Positions 18,349 through 28,370 of a stretch of DNA of 64,000 bases are shown piece after piece (position 1 is the first letter of the stretch; the number at the start of each line of letters is the position of its first letter). The DNA lies in assembly GCF_028201475.1 (NCBI RefSeq), contig NZ_CP116383.1:434001-498000 (forward strand). Direction: 5' to 3'. Source of the DNA: Vibrio sp. SCSIO 43137. GTDB lineage: Bacteria > Pseudomonadota > Gammaproteobacteria > Enterobacterales > Vibrionaceae. Under the pieces are notes generated by a model. That model saw only the letters and a list, made by a program, of their open reading frames with translations. It did no database searches and was not told the origin of the DNA. The translations under genes and the position numbers were made by a program.

Positions 18349-19080
18349 TTAGCCAAGATCGCCAAAGCGAACTTGTAATGCGGTAATTGCGGTAAGTGCT
18401 GCTGTTTCTGTTCTTAATACCCGTGGCCCCAGCAGCGTTTCTTCAAACTGGTACTCTTCGGTCATTGTGATTTCTTCGACAGACAGGCCGCCTTCAGGGC
18501 CTATAAGCAGGCGTACTTTATTTATCGGTTGAGGAAGGGTGTTAATTGAGTATTTTGCTCTCGGGTGAAGGTTGAGTTTCAGAGCATCGTCTTGTTCGCC
18601 ACACCACTCTTCCAGCTTCATAATCGGGCGGATCTGCGGAACAATATTACGGCCACACTGTTCGCAGGCGGCAATCGCAATTTTCTGCCATTGCTGAAGT
18701 TTCTTTTCAAAGCGTTTGGCATCCAGTTTTACACCGCAACGCTCTGATATCAGAGGGGTGATAGTATTTACACCAAGTTCAACGGACTTTTGAATGGTGA
18801 ACTCCATTTTGTCGCCCCTTGATACAACCTGACCAAGATGAATATCCAGCGGTGATTCGCTGTTTCTTTCAATGCGCTCAGAGATAGTGACTTGCACGGA
18901 CTTTTTTGTCACTTCACTGATAACCGCAGGGAACTCTGCTCCGCTGCCATCAAACAGTAAAACTTCTTGTCCCGGCTTCATTCTCAGCACTCTGCCAACA
19001 TGGCCGCTGGCGTCTTCGCTGAGAGTTAATAGTCCAACATCCTGAATGGTATCAGGGTGGTAAATTCGTGGTACTCGCAT
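18349..19080 (-). CDS. rsmE: 16S rRNA (uracil1498-N3)-methyltransferase
   Basis: A 243-residue SPOUT methyltransferase that makes m3U1498 in 16S rRNA. It has an N-terminal PUA-like domain (~1-70), then the trefoil-knot domain with [14 protein letters not shown] and [16 protein letters not shown] forming the SAM site. First gene of its operon. In E. coli endA lies between sprT and this gene; here the interval is only 136 bases and holds no gene. Confidence 0.95.
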   Translation of the reverse strand: MRVPRIYHPDTIQDVGLLTLSEDASGHVGRVLRMKPGQEVLLFDGSGAEFPAVISEVTKKSVQVTISERIERNSESPLDIHLGQVVSRGDKMEFTIQKSVELGVNTITPLISERCGVKLDAKRFEKKLQQWQKIAIAACEQCGRNIVPQIRPIMKLEEWCGEQDDALKLNLHPRAKYSINTLPQPINKVRLLIGPEGGLSVEEITMTEEYQFEETLLGPRVLRTETAALTAITALQVRFGDLG

Positions 19081-19216
19081 TAATACGGATTCCTGTATCA
19101 GGCGTTTATAGCTTCCCCTAACATGGATGCCTTCAGGCTAAAAAACAAGGGTATATAACGGGAAAATGATAGTTGCTGTTGATCTTTTGTTTATATAAAA
19201 GATCAACTACTTCTAT

Positions 19217-19717
19217 TCAGCTTAGCTGGGTGCCAGTGAATGCGAGAGTTTGTTGACAGTTGCGGCAGCTGTAGCTGGCCTGACGGGACTGAACTTTATT
19301 ATGTCGTCGTATGCTCAGGGGGTAGCTGCTACAGTCACAACGGTATTCAAAGGTTTTTCCCTGAACAGAGCTAATATTCAGGGAGTGGGTTGTATTTCCG
19401 GGCAACTGAAATACTTGCTGCATCAGGCTTTTCCATTCCGTTCCGTGCGGGCGCACTCTGCCATATAGCTGAAAAGTAATCAGGTGGGCAAGCTCATGAG
19501 GAATAACCTCCGTAAGAAAAGCTTGTGGGTTTTCATTGAATAGCACAGGGTTCAGGCGGATTTCCCACTGTTGCAGCAACGCTTTTCCGGCTGCCTTTCC
19601 TCTTAGTTTGTAGTTAAGGGCGGGAACGGGAAAGGTCTGATTAAAATGGGATCTGGCAATGGACATGTAGTCAGCGAGTGCTTTGCGGGCACGATAATCC
19701 AGCTCTCTGTTTTCCAC
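19217..19717 (-). CDS. sprT: SprT-family zinc metalloprotease-like protein
   Basis: A 166-residue SprT protein with the HExxH-type zinc motif HELAH in TEVIPHELAHLI, and a C-terminal zinc-ribbon-like part (YRCDCSS... YSCRNC). Bacterial SprT has no proven substrate, although eukaryotic Spartan cleaves DNA-protein crosslinks. AGGAGAG lies just upstream of the ATG. A strong terminator of the preceding gene ends 12 bases before the start. Confidence 0.92.
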   Translation of the reverse strand: MENRELDYRARKALADYMSIARSHFNQTFPVPALNYKLRGKAAGKALLQQWEIRLNPVLFNENPQAFLTEVIPHELAHLITFQLYGRVRPHGTEWKSLMQQVFQLPGNTTHSLNISSVQGKTFEYRCDCSSYPLSIRRHNKVQSRQASYSCRNCQQTLAFTGTQLS

Positions 19718-19728
19718 TATCTCTCCTG

Positions 19729-19755
19729 AAAAAAGCCCCGGAAATTCGGGGCTTT
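19729..19755 (-). terminator. terminator between the DUF2189 gene and sprT
   Basis: AAAGCCCCG/CGGGGCTTT 9-bp stem with a 6-nt loop, then TTTTTT on the minus strand. The T-run abuts the sprT ribosome-binding site. Confidence 0.9.
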
Positions 19756-19784
19756 ATTATAAATCTGACAGCTCTCAAAGCAAG

Positions 19785-20582
19785 CTAGACATCTTTTCTG
19801 GAGATGGTTTCCCTGTAACCGTGCCAGGTTGCGTAACCAAGAACCGGTATAACAAATAGCATGCCGACTCCGTATGTTACAAATCCGAACAGGGTACAGG
19901 CACTGATGATAAGACCCCAGATAATCATCGCCCCTACATTTTCTTTAACGGCATTAAAGCTGGTAAAGACAGCCGTCATCATATCAACACGCCTTTCCAT
20001 CATTAATGGAATGGAGAAAGCTGACAAGCTGAATATGCCGACAGCAAACACCAGACCAATAGCTGCGTTGATCAACAGGAAGGGTACAAAATCTGCAAAC
20101 GGAGCTCCTTCTACCTGTGGATACAGAACGTGCAGAAGAGCAGCTATGCGCATCCAGAAGATCATTGCCACAGTCAGGAGAACAGCAAAGGCCCACTGAG
20201 ATGTTGTATTTCGCTTAATCGCTTTGATTGAATGAAGCAGGCTGGCGTCGTTACCTTTCTCTCTCTGCCAGCTTGCATCGTACAGGCCAAGAGCAAGGAA
20301 AGGCCCCAGAAGCATAAATATCACCAGACTAGGTAGCACAATCAGGTGAGTGCCTTGCCACTGGGTTATCTGAACCACTGCAACCGCTGCCATCATAAAA
20401 CAGAAACCGTAAAAGAGGGTGATGGAAGGGAGTTGGAAGAAATCTTTAACACCTATGCTGACCCACCTGAGTGGCGCCATAGTGTCTAGTTTGTGGCACG
20501 GGATGGTTCGTGCGTAGTCGTTGTGGTGATGATGCTTATCGTGCTTTCCATGTAATTTGTCTGGCGTTGTTGAATTAGGCAT
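19785..20582 (-). CDS. DUF2189 family membrane protein
   Basis: A 265-residue protein of the DUF2189 family, inner membrane, with about six hydrophobic segments from residue ~55 to the end. The N-terminal tail is histidine-rich (HGKHDKHHHH), which could bind metal, an inference only. GDIS-like family features are PLRWVSIGVKDFFQLPSITL and LALGLYDASWQREKG. I chose ATG 20582, preceded by GGAGG; a TTG 13 codons earlier is less likely. Function unknown. Confidence 0.85.
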   Translation of the reverse strand: MPNSTTPDKLHGKHDKHHHHNDYARTIPCHKLDTMAPLRWVSIGVKDFFQLPSITLFYGFCFMMAAVAVVQITQWQGTHLIVLPSLVIFMLLGPFLALGLYDASWQREKGNDASLLHSIKAIKRNTTSQWAFAVLLTVAMIFWMRIAALLHVLYPQVEGAPFADFVPFLLINAAIGLVFAVGIFSLSAFSIPLMMERRVDMMTAVFTSFNAVKENVGAMIIWGLIISACTLFGFVTYGVGMLFVIPVLGYATWHGYRETISRKDV

Positions 20583-20763
20583 ATGGCCTCCAGAGTGTTT
20601 AGCGTCCCGAATATGACTCAATTATCAGTAGCAACTGATTACCAGTTTAAAATTGAGTTTTATTTACATCTACAGCTAAGTTTAGGCCAAATTGACAAGG
20701 TGAAAAGTTTAGTTTTTAAGCTGATGAAAGCTAAAGAAAAATAGAGAAGAGATAAGGCGGAAA

Positions 20764-20789
20764 TAAAAGAGCCTCCGGATGGAGGCTCT
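20764..20789 (-). terminator. metK terminator
   Basis: AGAGCCTCC-ATCC-GGAGGCTCT on the minus strand (9 bp), then TTTATTT, 14 bases after the metK stop. Confidence 0.9.
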
Positions 20790-20802
20790 GAAGAACTGTC
20801 TG

Positions 20803-21954
20803 TTACAGACCAGCGAACTCTTTAAGCAGAGCGGCTTTATCTGTTGCTTCCCAAGGGAACTCTTCACGACCAAAGTGGCCGTATGCAGCTGTCTTTTGGT
20901 AGATAGGCTGAAGAAGGTTAAGCATTTCCTGAAGACCGTATGGGCGCAGATCGAAGAACTGACGTACCGCTTCAATAATGATGTCGTGAGATACTTTTTC
21001 AGTACCGAACGTTTCAACCATGATAGAAGTTGGATCGGCAACACCGATAGCGTAAGAAAGCTGGATTTCACAACGATCAGCCAGACCTGCAGCAACAATG
21101 TTTTTCGCAACATAACGTGCTGCGTAAGCTGCTGAACGGTCTACTTTCGATGGATCTTTACCAGAGAAAGCACCACCACCGTGACGTGCCGCGCCACCGT
21201 AGGTGTCTACGATAATCTTACGGCCAGTCAGACCACAGTCACCCATTGGGCCACCGATAACGAAACGACCGGTTGGGTTGATAAAGAAGTTAGTCTCTTT
21301 GTTCAGCCACTCTGAAGGTAGTACCGGTTTGATGATCTCTTCCATTACCGCTTCGCGAAGATCCGGTGTAGAGATTGAGTCACAGTGCTGAGTTGATAGT
21401 ACCACTGCGTCGATACCTACAATTTTGCCCTGATCATACTGGAAGGTTACCTGAGATTTTGCATCAGGGCGCAACCAAGGAAGCGTGCCGTTTTTACGTA
21501 CTTCAGCCTGCTTCTGAACCAGAAGGTGAGAGTAAGTAATTGGCGCCGGCATTAGTACGTCGGTTTCGTTTGTCGCGTAACCAAACATGATGCCCTGATC
21601 ACCAGCCCCCTGCTCTTTAGGGTCTGCTCTGTCTACACCCTGATTGATATCCGGAGACTGCTTACCAATGGTATTCAGTACCGCACATGAATCAGCATCA
21701 AAGCCCATGTCAGAGTGTACATAACCGATTTCACGAACCGTTTCACGAGTTAGCTCTTCGATATCAACCCATGCAGAAGTAGTGATTTCACCACCGACCA
21801 TAACCATGCCGGTTTTTACATAAGTTTCACACGCAACACGAGCTTTAGGGTCTTGTGCAATGATGGCATCAAGAACGGCATCAGAAATTTGGTCTGCAAT
21901 TTTGTCTGGATGACCTTCTGATACAGACTCAGAAGTAAACAGGTGCTTAGCCAT
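20803..21954 (-). CDS. metK: S-adenosylmethionine synthetase
   Basis: A 383-residue enzyme that makes SAM from methionine and [37 protein letters not shown] and [19 protein letters not shown] (the phosphate loop) are all intact. It is a monocistronic gene divergent from tktA. A promoter, a MetJ box and a leader hairpin are visible upstream, so repression by methionine through MetJ is expected. Confidence 0.97.
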   Translation of the reverse strand: MAKHLFTSESVSEGHPDKIADQISDAVLDAIIAQDPKARVACETYVKTGMVMVGGEITTSAWVDIEELTRETVREIGYVHSDMGFDADSCAVLNTIGKQSPDINQGVDRADPKEQGAGDQGIMFGYATNETDVLMPAPITYSHLLVQKQAEVRKNGTLPWLRPDAKSQVTFQYDQGKIVGIDAVVLSTQHCDSISTPDLREAVMEEIIKPVLPSEWLNKETNFFINPTGRFVIGGPMGDCGLTGRKIIVDTYGGAARHGGGAFSGKDPSKVDRSAAYAARYVAKNIVAAGLADRCEIQLSYAIGVADPTSIMVETFGTEKVSHDIIIEAVRQFFDLRPYGLQEMLNLLQPIYQKTAAYGHFGREEFPWEATDKAALLKEFAGL

Positions 21955-22020
21955 AAAGTTAGCTCCGGATTTATAAGTAAAAAAGATGCTTCTGGCATCT
22001 CTTTATAAATTTAATCAATC

Positions 22021-22044
22021 AGAAACACACTGCTGGGTGTTTCT
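22021..22044 (-). other. hairpin in the metK leader
   Basis: A perfect 8-bp inverted repeat (AGAAACAC/GTGTTTCT, loop 8) immediately downstream of the MetJ box, so it is the first structure in the metK mRNA leader. There is no T-run. Confidence 0.5.
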
Positions 22045-22058
22045 ACATCTAGACGTCT
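22043..22058 (-). promoter_or_regulatory. MetJ operator (met boxes)
   Basis: One perfect met box AGACGTCT (22051-22058) with an adjacent 5-of-8 match (CTACATCT). MetJ with SAM binds tandem boxes. The site lies just downstream of the metK -10 and covers the likely transcription start. Confidence 0.75.
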
Positions 22059-22086
22059 ATTCTAGTTTTTAACCAGATAATTACAA
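22059..22086 (-). promoter_or_regulatory. metK promoter
   Basis: On the minus strand TTGTAA, a 16-bp spacer and TAGAAT, with the MetJ box directly following. The spacing with the operator supports the assignment. Confidence 0.6.
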
Positions 22087-22300
22087 GTTTTTTTATGACA
22101 TCTTGCGAGGGTTTCTAGGGTAGCGGAGAGATAAACAGGCGCATTTCTAATACTGCTGAAGGCTTGGCTGCCTTAAAAATAAAGGGGGAAATCGATTGCA
22201 GTCGAAATTTTCCTCTGAGAGAATAGCGCCGCTGAAAATTCAGGTAATCATTCAGCATAATTCCCTTAATTTGAATTTGCGATTTCATTCAGGAGCAGAC

Positions 22301-24298
22301 ATGTCGTCTCAGAAACAATTAGCTAATGCAATCCGCGCGTTAAGCATGGATGGTGTACAACAAGCCAACTCCGGTCACCCGGGTGCCCCTATGGGTATGG
22401 CGGACATCGCTGAAGTACTTTGGCGTGGCCACATGAACCACAACCCACAAAACCCTGAGTGGGCTGACCGCGACCGCTTTATCCTGTCTAACGGTCACGG
22501 CTCAATGCTGATTTACTCTCTGCTTCACCTGACTGGTTATGAGCTATCTATTGATGACCTGAAAAACTTCCGTCAGCTGCATTCTAAAACTCCGGGTCAC
22601 CCTGAGTACGGTTATGCACCTGGCGTTGAGACCACTACAGGTCCTCTTGGTCAGGGTATCACCAACGCTGTAGGTATGGCGCTGGCTGAGAAATCCCTTG
22701 CTGAGCAGTTCAACAAAGAAGGCCATGACATTGTAGACCACAACACTTACGTGTTTATGGGTGACGGCTGTCTGATGGAAGGTATCTCTCACGAGGCGTG
22801 TTCTCTGGCGGGTACTCTTGGTCTTGGCAAGCTAATCGCGTTCTGGGATGACAACGGCATCTCAATCGACGGTGAAGTGGAAGGCTGGTTCTCTGACGAC
22901 ACACCTAAGCGTTTTGAAGCTTACGGCTGGCACGTAATCCCAGCAGTAGACGGTCACGATGCAGCAGCAATCAACGCCGCGATTGAAGCAGCGAAAGCAG
23001 AGACAGGCAAACCAACCCTAATCTGTACTAAGACCATCATTGGTTTTGGTTCTCCGAACAAGTCCGGTTCACACGACTGTCACGGTGCACCACTAGGCGC
23101 TGAAGAAATTGCAGCAACACGTAAAGAGTTAGGTTGGGAGCACGGTCCTTTTGAAATTCCGGCGGAAATCTATGCAGAGTGGTCTGCGAAAGAAGCAGGC
23201 GCAGCTAAGGAAGCAGCGTGGGACGAGAAATTTGCAGCTTATGAAGCAGCATATCCAGAGCTTGCAGCAGAATTCAAACGTCGCGTAAACGGCGACCTAC
23301 CGGCTGAGTGGGAAGAGAAAGCGAACCAAATCATCGCTGACCTTCAGGCTAATCCGGCTAACATTGCCTCACGTAAAGCGTCGCAAAACGCACTGGAAGC
23401 CTTCGGTAAGATGCTGCCAGAATTTATGGGTGGTTCTGCTGACCTTGCACCATCTAACCTGACCATGTGGTCTGGCTCTAAGTCAATCACTCCGGAAGAT
23501 GCGTCTGGTAACTACATCCACTACGGTGTGCGTGAGTTCGGTATGACGGCTATCATGAACGGTATCGCCCTTCATGGTGGTTTTGTACCTTACGGTGCAA
23601 CCTTCCTGATGTTTATGGAGTATGCCCGTAACGCACTGCGTATGGCGGCTCTGATGAAGGTTCAGAACATTCAGGTTTATACTCACGACTCCATCGGTCT
23701 GGGTGAAGATGGCCCGACTCACCAGCCGGTAGAGCAGGTCTCTTCTCTTCGCCTGACTCCGAACATGAGCACATGGCGTCCGTGTGATCAGGTAGAGTCA
23801 GCGGTAGCGTGGAAGTTTGCTATTGAGCGTAAAGACGGTCCGACCTCACTGATTTTCTCTCGTCAGAACCTTGCACAGCAAGAGCGTAGCGCAGCACAAG
23901 TTGCTGATATCGCTAAAGGCGGTTACGTACTGAAAGATTGTGAAGGCAAGCCTGAGCTAATCCTGATTGCTACCGGTTCAGAAGTTGAACTGGCAACAGA
24001 AGCCGCGGCACAACTGACAGCTGAAGGTAAGAAGGTACGCGTAGTCTCTATGCCTGCAACAGACGTGTTTGACAAGCAGGACGCAGCTTACCGTGAAGCG
24101 GTACTGCCATCTGATGTAACTGCACGTGTAGCGGTAGAAGCGGGTATTGCTGACTACTGGTACAAGTACGTTGGTTTCGACGGCCGTGTAATCGGTATGA
24201 GCACCTTCGGTGAATCTGCTCCGGCAGGCGAGCTGTTCAAGATGTTCGGCTTCACCGTTGAAAACGTAGTAGAAACAGCAAAAGAAGTTCTGGCGTAA
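22301..24298 (+). CDS. tktA: transketolase
   Basis: A 665-residue thiamine-diphosphate enzyme of the pentose-phosphate pathway that transfers two-carbon ketol units. [17 protein letters not shown] is the typical start, with AGGAG 5 nt upstream; an in-frame extension of 35 residues upstream has no homology. [12 protein letters not shown], the ThDP motif [13 protein letters not shown] and the pyrimidine domain DLAPSN...HYGVREFGM are intact. Codon use is that of a highly expressed gene. It precedes epd-pgk-fbaA, all acting on related sugar phosphates. Confidence 0.96.
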   Translation: MSSQKQLANAIRALSMDGVQQANSGHPGAPMGMADIAEVLWRGHMNHNPQNPEWADRDRFILSNGHGSMLIYSLLHLTGYELSIDDLKNFRQLHSKTPGHPEYGYAPGVETTTGPLGQGITNAVGMALAEKSLAEQFNKEGHDIVDHNTYVFMGDGCLMEGISHEACSLAGTLGLGKLIAFWDDNGISIDGEVEGWFSDDTPKRFEAYGWHVIPAVDGHDAAAINAAIEAAKAETGKPTLICTKTIIGFGSPNKSGSHDCHGAPLGAEEIAATRKELGWEHGPFEIPAEIYAEWSAKEAGAAKEAAWDEKFAAYEAAYPELAAEFKRRVNGDLPAEWEEKANQIIADLQANPANIASRKASQNALEAFGKMLPEFMGGSADLAPSNLTMWSGSKSITPEDASGNYIHYGVREFGMTAIMNGIALHGGFVPYGATFLMFMEYARNALRMAALMKVQNIQVYTHDSIGLGEDGPTHQPVEQVSSLRLTPNMSTWRPCDQVESAVAWKFAIERKDGPTSLIFSRQNLAQQERSAAQVADIAKGGYVLKDCEGKPELILIATGSEVELATEAAAQLTAEGKKVRVVSMPATDVFDKQDAAYREAVLPSDVTARVAVEAGIADYWYKYVGFDGRVIGMSTFGESAPAGELFKMFGFTVENVVETAKEVLA

Positions 24299-24322
24299 TC
24301 TTACACCTGACTGATTCGCTTT

Positions 24323-24354
24323 AAAGGCCTGCCGGTGAACTCCGGCAGGCCTTT
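24323..24354 (+). terminator. tktA terminator
   Basis: A 13-bp stem AAAGGCCTGCCGG/CCGGCAGGCCTTT with a 6-nt loop and a short T-run. It separates tktA from epd. Confidence 0.9.
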
Positions 24355-24454
24355 TCCGTTTCTGAGGCTGGCAGGGCTGCATCTTCAGATGTTTCTGATG
24401 GTGTAGTTGCAACTCTGGGCAATAGGTATAAAGTAGGCCTTCAATCAATAATAA

Positions 24455-24496
24455 GCGGTTTAGTTCCGGAAACGTTAGTTCAGACACGGAAACCGC
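24455..24496 (+). other. hairpin in the epd leader
   Basis: GCGGTTT and AAACCGC (7 bp) enclose 28 nt that contain GTTCCGGAAAC, itself able to fold. The structure ends 22 bases before the epd start. No function is known. Confidence 0.35.
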
Positions 24497-24518
24497 AAGT
24501 AACACGTGAAGTAAACAG

Positions 24519-25544
24519 ATGATCAAGATAGCAATTAACGGTTTTGGCCGGATAGGAAGAAATGTACTCCGTGCCTTGTATGAGAGTGATAAAAGCAGCC
24601 AGATCCAGGTTGTGGCGGTGAATGAACTGGCTCAGCCAGATGCCATGGCACACCTGCTGCAATACGATACCAGCCACGGCCGTTTCTCAAAACGAATTAC
24701 CAATGATCAGGAACATCTGTTTGTTCATCATAAAAACGGCGAGTGCGACAGTATCCGCATTCTGCATCTGGCGGAAATTGAATTATTGCCTTGGCGCGAT
24801 TTGGATGTTGATATCGTTTTCGACTGTACCGGTGTATACGGCAACAGAGAAGATGGTTTAATGCATATTGCCGCTGGTGCTAAAAAAGTGCTGTTTTCCC
24901 ACCCCGGCGCCAATGATATCGACAACACCATTATCTACGGTGTTAATCATGACACCCTACTGCCTGAACATACTATTGTGTCGGCCGGCTCTTGCACTAC
25001 TAACTGTATTGTTCCTGTAATTAAGGTGCTGGATGAAGCCTTTGGTATTGAATCCGGGTCTATTACCACTATTCATTCATCGATGAACGATCAACAGGTG
25101 ATCGATGCTTATCACCCTGATTTACGACGAACCCGGGCAGCCAGTCAGTCGATTATTCCTGTCGATACAAAGTTGCATAAAGGAATTGAAAGAATATTTC
25201 CGAAATTTTCTAACAAATTTGAAGCAATTTCCGTTAGAGTACCCACTGTAAACGTCACTGCTATCGATTTAAGCGTCACTATTAAGGCAAATGTGAAAGT
25301 TAATGACGTAAATCAAACCATAACAGAGGCATCTCAGTGTACATTACGTGACATTGTTGACTATACTGAGTTACCTCTGGTTTCGATTGATTTTAATCAC
25401 GACCCACACAGTGCAATTGTTGATGGGACGCAGACCCGAGTAAGTAACGGTCATCTGGTAAAAATGCTGGTTTGGTGCGACAACGAATGGGGTTTCGCTA
25501 ACCGGATGCTGGATACCGCACTGGTAATGATGCCTGGTGAGTAA
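24519..25544 (+). CDS. epd: D-erythrose-4-phosphate dehydrogenase
   Basis: A 341-residue GapA paralogue that oxidises erythrose-4-phosphate to 4-phosphoerythronate, the first step toward pyridoxal phosphate through PdxB. NAD site [20 protein letters not shown]; catalytic Cys in [14 protein letters not shown]-terminal [13 protein letters not shown]. The order epd-pgk-fbaA matches E. coli. No good ribosome site is visible just upstream (GAAG only), suggesting weak translation. pdxJ of the same pathway is also in this window. Confidence 0.93.
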   Translation: MIKIAINGFGRIGRNVLRALYESDKSSQIQVVAVNELAQPDAMAHLLQYDTSHGRFSKRITNDQEHLFVHHKNGECDSIRILHLAEIELLPWRDLDVDIVFDCTGVYGNREDGLMHIAAGAKKVLFSHPGANDIDNTIIYGVNHDTLLPEHTIVSAGSCTTNCIVPVIKVLDEAFGIESGSITTIHSSMNDQQVIDAYHPDLRRTRAASQSIIPVDTKLHKGIERIFPKFSNKFEAISVRVPTVNVTAIDLSVTIKANVKVNDVNQTITEASQCTLRDIVDYTELPLVSIDFNHDPHSAIVDGTQTRVSNGHLVKMLVWCDNEWGFANRMLDTALVMMPGE

Positions 25545-25557
25545 GTTGTTTAGAAAT

Positions 25558-25592
25558 ATTGTGTAATTTGTCTTGAAATTAAATTACACAAT
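25558..25592. other. 12-bp perfect inverted repeat between epd and pgk
   Basis: ATTGTGTAATTT and AAATTACACAAT flank an 11-nt loop. It starts 13 bases after the epd stop. There is no T-run, so it is not a standard terminator; an operator, mRNA-processing or 3'-protecting hairpin are possible. Confidence 0.6.
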
Positions 25593-25681
25593 CCCCACCT
25601 AGGTAGCAGCTAAAGAATTTCTAATGTCTGGCATGAGGCCGGGCTGTTTAAAAACTTTATATTTAATTGAGAGGACAAACC

Positions 25682-26845
25682 ATGTCTGTAATCAAGATGA
25701 CTGACCTGGACCTGGCAGGTAAACGCGTATTTATTCGTGCTGACCTAAACGTACCTGTAAAAGAAGGCAAAGTAACTTCTGATGCACGTATTCTGGCTTC
25801 TTTGCCAACAATCAAGCTTTGTTTAGAAGCTGGTGCAAAAGTAATGGTTACTTCTCACCTTGGCCGTCCGACTGAAGGTGAATATGCTGAAGAGTTCTCT
25901 CTGCAACCTGTAGTTAACTACCTTAATGACGCTCTTGATTGCGAAGTTAAGCTGGCAAAAGACTACCTTGACGGTCTTGAGCTGAACACTGGTGAACTGG
26001 TTGTTCTTGAAAACGTGCGCTTTAACAAAGGCGAGAAGAAAAATGACGAAGAGCTGTCTAAGAAGTACGCCGCTCTTTGTGACGTATTCGTAATGGATGC
26101 ATTCGGTACGGCTCACCGTGCACAAGCGTCAACTCACGGCGTTGGTATGAATGCTCCGGTAGCTTGCGCTGGTCCTCTTCTGGCAAACGAGCTTGAAGCT
26201 CTTGCTAAAGCGATGGATAAGCCTGCACGTCCAATGGTTGCTATCGTTGGTGGTTCAAAAGTATCTACTAAGCTGACTGTACTTGAGTCTCTGTCTAAAG
26301 TTGCTGACCAGCTGGTTGTTGGTGGTGGTATCGCAAACACCTTTATTGCCGCTGCAGGCCACAATGTTGGTAAATCACTGTACGAAGCAGACCTTGTTGA
26401 TACTGCTAAGAAGCTAATGAAAGAGTGTGCAATTCCTGTTGCTACTGACGTTGCTTGTGCAAAAGCGTTTGATGAAAATGCTGAAGCAGAAATCAAACAC
26501 GTTTCTGAAGTACAAGATGACGATATGATCTTCGACCTTGGCCCTGACAGCTCAGCTGAACTGGCAGAAATTCTGAAGAATGCGAAAACTATCCTTTGGA
26601 ACGGCCCTGTAGGCGTATTTGAGTTTAAGAACTTCGAAGCGGGTACAGAGTCAATCTCTAAAGCGATTGCTGATTCTGAAGGTTTCTCTGTTGCTGGTGG
26701 CGGTGATACGCTGGCTGCAATCGACAAGTTCGGTATCAAAGCAGATGTTTCTTACATCTCTACCGGTGGTGGTGCTTTCCTTGAGTTTGTTGAAGGTAAA
26801 GTACTTCCTGCAGTAGCGATGCTTGAAGAGCGTGCTAAAGCATAA
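25682..26845 (+). CDS. pgk: phosphoglycerate kinase
   Basis: A 387-residue glycolytic enzyme that makes ATP from 1,3-bisphosphoglycerate. [40 protein letters not shown] and the nucleotide loop [14 protein letters not shown] are intact. GAGAGGAC gives the ribosome site for the ATG at 25682; a reading five residues longer is unlikely. Codon use is strongly biased, as expected for an abundant protein. Confidence 0.97.
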   Translation: MSVIKMTDLDLAGKRVFIRADLNVPVKEGKVTSDARILASLPTIKLCLEAGAKVMVTSHLGRPTEGEYAEEFSLQPVVNYLNDALDCEVKLAKDYLDGLELNTGELVVLENVRFNKGEKKNDEELSKKYAALCDVFVMDAFGTAHRAQASTHGVGMNAPVACAGPLLANELEALAKAMDKPARPMVAIVGGSKVSTKLTVLESLSKVADQLVVGGGIANTFIAAAGHNVGKSLYEADLVDTAKKLMKECAIPVATDVACAKAFDENAEAEIKHVSEVQDDDMIFDLGPDSSAELAEILKNAKTILWNGPVGVFEFKNFEAGTESISKAIADSEGFSVAGGGDTLAAIDKFGIKADVSYISTGGGAFLEFVEGKVLPAVAMLEERAKA

Positions 26846-26853
26846 TTATTGAT

Positions 26854-26880
26854 AAAGCGGGAATGAATATTCCCGCTTTT
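26854..26880 (+). terminator. pgk terminator
   Basis: An 11-bp perfect stem AAAGCGGGAAT/ATTCCCGCTTT with loop GAAT and TTTT. fbaA therefore probably also has a promoter of its own. Confidence 0.9.
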
Positions 26881-26990
26881 GCGTTTGCTGGGGTCGATGA
26901 TTTACTGCTAAAATTTGGCCTGCGTAAGGAGCAAACGTTTGCAAGATTCGCAAGAATTAATTTAAAACGACAGAAAATAGGACTCATTCC

Positions 26991-28067
26991 ATGTCTAAGA
27001 TCTTCGATTTCGTAAAACCAGGTGTTATCTCTGGTGATGACGTACAAAAAGTATTTGAAGTTGCTAAAGAAAACAACTTTGCATTGCCTGCAGTTAACTG
27101 TGTAAACACAGATTCTGTAAACGGTGTACTGGAAGCAGCAGCTAAAGTAAAAGCTCCTGTAATTGTTCAGTTCTCTAACGGCGGTGCTGCTTTCTTCGCT
27201 GGTAAAGGCGTTAAACTAGAAGGTCAGGGTGCTCAAATCCTTGGTGCTGTAGCTGGTGCTAAATACGTTCACGCTGTAGCTGAATCTTACGGTGTACCTG
27301 TGATCCTTCACACTGACCACGCTGCTAAGAAACTACTTCCTTGGATCGACGGCCTGCTAGACGCTGGTGAAGCGTTCTTCGCTGAAACTGGTAAGCCTCT
27401 TTTCTCTTCTCACATGATCGACCTGTCTGAAGAGTCTCTGGAAGAGAACATCGAAATTTCTGCTAAGTACCTTGAGCGTATGGCGAAAATGGGCATGACT
27501 CTTGAGATTGAACTGGGTTGTACTGGTGGTGAAGAAGATGGCGTAGATAACTCTGATATGGACGCTTCTGAGCTTTACACTTCTCCTGAAGATGTTGCGT
27601 ACGCATACGAGAAACTGAACGCAGTAAGCCCGCGTTTCACTATCGCAGCTTCTTTCGGTAACGTACACGGCGTATACAAGCCAGGTAACGTTGTTCTGAC
27701 TCCGACTATTCTTCGTGACTCTCAGGCATACTGTGCAGAGAAATTTGGTATTGCTCCAAATGCTCTTAACTTTGTATTCCACGGTGGTTCAGGCTCTACT
27801 GAAGAAGAAATTCAGGAATCTATCGGTTACGGTGTTATCAAGATGAACATCGATACTGATACTCAGTGGGCAACTTGGGACGGTATCCGTACTTACGAAG
27901 CTGAAAACCACGACTTCCTGCAAGGCCAGATTGGTAACCCAACTGGTGACGACGCTCCTAACAAGAAGTACTACGATCCTCGCGTATGGCTACGTGCTGG
28001 TCAGTCTTCAATGGTTGCTCGTCTTGAGAAAGCATTTGCTGACCTGAACGCTATCGACGTTCTGTAA
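26991..28067 (+). CDS. fbaA: fructose-bisphosphate aldolase, class II
   Basis: A 358-residue zinc-dependent aldolase that splits fructose-1,6-bisphosphate. VILHTDHAAKKLLPW supplies the active-site Asp and zinc His, ELGCTGGEEDGVDN is the second signature, and FHGGSGSTEEEI and KMNIDTDTQWA complete the site. Codon use is highly biased. Part of the epd-pgk-fbaA set. Confidence 0.97.
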   Translation: MSKIFDFVKPGVISGDDVQKVFEVAKENNFALPAVNCVNTDSVNGVLEAAAKVKAPVIVQFSNGGAAFFAGKGVKLEGQGAQILGAVAGAKYVHAVAESYGVPVILHTDHAAKKLLPWIDGLLDAGEAFFAETGKPLFSSHMIDLSEESLEENIEISAKYLERMAKMGMTLEIELGCTGGEEDGVDNSDMDASELYTSPEDVAYAYEKLNAVSPRFTIAASFGNVHGVYKPGNVVLTPTILRDSQAYCAEKFGIAPNALNFVFHGGSGSTEEEIQESIGYGVIKMNIDTDTQWATWDGIRTYEAENHDFLQGQIGNPTGDDAPNKKYYDPRVWLRAGQSSMVARLEKAFADLNAIDVL

Positions 28068-28090
28068 TTTATCGTTTCTGATAATGCTGA

Positions 28091-28117
28091 AAGCCGCTAC
28101 TGAGTAGCGGCTTTTTT
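28091..28117 (+). terminator. fbaA terminator
   Basis: A 10-bp stem AAGCCGCTAC/GTAGCGGCTT with loop TGA, then TTTT. Confidence 0.92.
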
Positions 28118-28370
28118 GTGCCTATCGTTCAGAACTTTGGCGTTAATAACGGGACTTTTGCGTTTTTTTCGAGATTGATCTGGAACTGATTGCGTGTGTT
28201 AGTTTATCTTAATCTAATGTAATACTTTTTTGCTTGCAGAAGACTAGGAGTCTGTTGATTCAGAGGAAAAATTGTAAGCGCTGATATTACTGCTCAACAT
28301 AAATTAAAAAATACTCTGTGCGGAAAACTTCTCTCGCCGCGGCAGTGAAAATAAATATAAGGATAAAGTA

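Noticed and set aside
22196..22300. 35-residue N-terminal extension of transketolase.
   Set aside because: No homology, and a perfect AGGAG precedes the internal ATG that gives the usual start.
24301..24330. Possible Cra (FruR) site around TGATTCGCTTTAA.
   Set aside because: Match to the Cra consensus is poor and overlaps the tktA terminator stem.
26134..26739. 201-codon antisense frame within pgk, very rich in Ser, Ala and Pro.
   Set aside because: Antisense of a highly expressed, codon-biased gene; the composition is the usual artefact.
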